From: Rhodococcus sp. 06-235-1A
GTDB taxonomy: Bacteria > Actinomycetota > Actinomycetes > Mycobacteriales > Mycobacteriaceae
Direction: 5' to 3'
Assembly (NCBI RefSeq): GCF_002258785.1
Contig: NZ_NOYI01000037.1
Coordinates: 1-48,508 of the forward strand
Length of the DNA: 48,508 bases
The translations under genes and the position numbers were made by a program. Positions 47,820-48,508 of the stretch are shown piece by piece. The notes beneath the pieces are model-generated. The model worked only from the letters and a program-made list of their open reading frames with translations, was not told the DNA's origin and ran no database searches. Numbering within the stretch: the stretch's first letter is position 1; every line of letters begins with the position of its first letter.

Positions 47820-48508
47820 TTATGCGATGTGGGGGCCTGCTCGGGCGTGGGATTGTCGGGGTTGTCGGTAGGGGTCGACGGTTGCGGGTGGGATGATCCC
47901 CCGCAAGCGGGAGGTGCCCCCACACGGGTGGTTGTCGGTGCCGATGAACACTTCCCAGTCGGAGTGGTGCATGAGTCGGTGGTGGAATCCGCAGAGCAGG
48001 ACGAGGTTGTTCATGTCGGTGGGGCCGCCGTCGGCCCAATGCCAAATGTGGTGGCCTTCGGTCCAGGCGGCGGGTTTGCCGCAGCCGGGGAAGGCGCAGC
48101 CGTGATCGCGGGCGGTGAGGGCTTTGCGCTGTGTGGCGGTGACGGTGCGTGCAGTGCGCGCAAGGTTCAACGGGTTACCGTTCTCGTCCATCACGATGGC
48201 AGTGAGGACACAATCACACGCCAACTGGCGGGAAGTATGGCGGGAGAGCGGTCCCATCCACGGCAGCCACCCGACCGAAGTGCCGTCGCCGAACAAGTCG
48301 CGATACGCGCCACGCTCAGCGGCAGGTGGTTCATCGGATTCGGCTGCAGTGCGGGTGTTCTCGTCGTCGGTGATGTCGTCGGTGATGTCGTCGGTGTCGG
48401 CGCTGCCCTGGAGGTCGGTGAGATCGCGCAGGCCGATGTGCAGGTTCAGGTGCGGGCGTTCGCCGCCTTCGATGGGGCGGTTACTGGAGGCGAGGTATTG
48501 GTCGAGGA
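47820..48508 (-). CDS. HNH-nuclease-domain protein of the 13E12/DUF222 repeat family, 5' end outside the window
   Basis: The last ~229 codons of a longer gene; the frame stays open to the right edge, so the N-terminal DUF222 part is missing here. The C-terminal HNH domain is complete: AFPGCGKPA, EGHHIWHWADGG, and NLVLLCGFHHRLMHH, with cysteine pairs for the structural zinc. Such genes occur in many copies in actinobacteria, first known as the M. tuberculosis 13E12 repeats that surround IS elements, and are thought to be mobile or selfish HNH genes. A 12-bp tandem repeat encodes DITD units at about 48363-48396. No visible insertion boundary on the left. Confidence 0.88.
   Translation of the reverse strand, partial: LDQYLASSNRPIEGGERPHLNLHIGLRDLTDLQGSADTDDITDDITDDENTRTAAESDEPPAAERGAYRDLFGDGTSVGWLPWMGPLSRHTSRQLACDCVLTAIVMDENGNPLNLARTARTVTATQRKALTARDHGCAFPGCGKPAAWTEGHHIWHWADGGPTDMNNLVLLCGFHHRLMHHSDWEVFIGTDNHPCGGTSRLRGIIPPATVDPYRQPRQSHARAGPHIA
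48363..48396. repeat. 12-bp tandem repeat in the HNH gene
   Basis: GTCGTCGGTGAT repeated about 2.8 times. On the coding (minus) strand it encodes the acidic run DDITDDITDD before the HNH domain, probably a flexible linker of variable length. Confidence 0.85.

Noticed and set aside
48363..48396. CRISPR-like repeat
   Set aside because: The units are adjacent 12-mers inside a coding region with no spacers; it is a simple tandem repeat. The 18-bp and 15-bp repeats at 38951 and 30749 were rejected as CRISPR for the same reason.
47820..48508. Insertion sequence carrying the HNH gene
   Set aside because: No terminal inverted repeats, target duplication or transposase are visible in the window; the gene runs off the edge.

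Overview
The window is about 48.5 kb of high-GC actinobacterial chromosome, most probably from a Rhodococcus or close relative (Mycobacteriales, Nocardiaceae). Evidence: strong G/C third-position bias, many GTG starts, actinobacterial markers (sigE-rseA-htrA-tatB, gpgS, the lpqY-sugABC trehalose importer, a DUF3117 mini-gene, a 13E12-type HNH gene), and gene order from about 18 kb to the right end that follows the Mycobacterium tuberculosis block Rv1201c (dapD) to Rv1239c (corA) with insertions and losses. It is chromosomal core, not an obvious mobile region. I saw no tRNA, rRNA, CRISPR array, insertion sequence, phage gene or origin. No gene-free stretch exceeds 300 bp; the longest are 9940-10177, 46582-46762, 30461-30625 and 33750-33913.

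Layout. 1-4126: a TetR repressor divergent from a Baeyer-Villiger-type monooxygenase, short-chain dehydrogenase and HSL-type esterase operon, a plausible alcohol-ketone-ester-hydrolysis route. 4082-8656: an OpuC-like osmolyte ABC importer (lipoprotein, ATPase, two permeases) plus a second, divergent binding lipoprotein. 8734-13056: malic enzyme; a PHP phosphoesterase, MarC and small membrane protein operon; CorA. 13195-18007: a secreted lipase-fold protein lacking its serine nucleophile, a SUFU-domain protein, a metallophosphoesterase coupled to a ParB/Srx-fold protein, and an MFS exporter. 18076-23037: lpqY-sugA-sugB-sugC and a stress protein. 23105-28140: CitE-like lyase, MgtE-N/CBS protein with a DUF1003 membrane partner, cell-wall lytic transglycosylase, Mrp. 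28233-30460: amino-acid ABC importer with binding protein fused to permease. 30626-34546: tatB, htrA, rseA, sigE envelope-stress cluster and a methyltransferase. 34615-37069: divergent glgC/glgA(glgM) for alpha-glucan synthesis. 37080-44342: RlmA-like methyltransferase, DUF3117, tag, DivIVA-like protein, gpgS, folP homologue, fadD6 and two LOG-type genes. 44353-47716: dapE and dapD of the succinylase lysine/diaminopimelate route around a secreted beta-propeller gene and a candidate 47-aa membrane protein. 47820-48508: truncated HNH protein.

Themes. Trehalose recycling (LpqY-SugABC), ADP-glucose/maltose-1-phosphate synthesis (GlgC, GlgM), glucosylglycerate precursors of methylglucose polysaccharides (GpgS) and diaminopimelate synthesis all feed the mycolata envelope, and SigE/HtrA/TatB guard it.

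The most informative non-coding signal is a recurring leaderless-start signature: a TANNNT -10 element 6-8 nt before the start codon, without Shine-Dalgarno, at about a dozen genes. The most unusual local signals are the sigE 5' region (an ECF-type promoter overlapping the TTG start, with a perfect Shine-Dalgarno before an in-frame ATT), the lipase-like protein with Ser replaced by Gln, a 26-bp tandem duplication across a start codon, and two families of intergenic palindromes. I did not find a clearly new multi-gene system; the MgtE-N/CBS-DUF1003 pair and the phosphoesterase-ParB-like pair are the best candidates for poorly described functional units.
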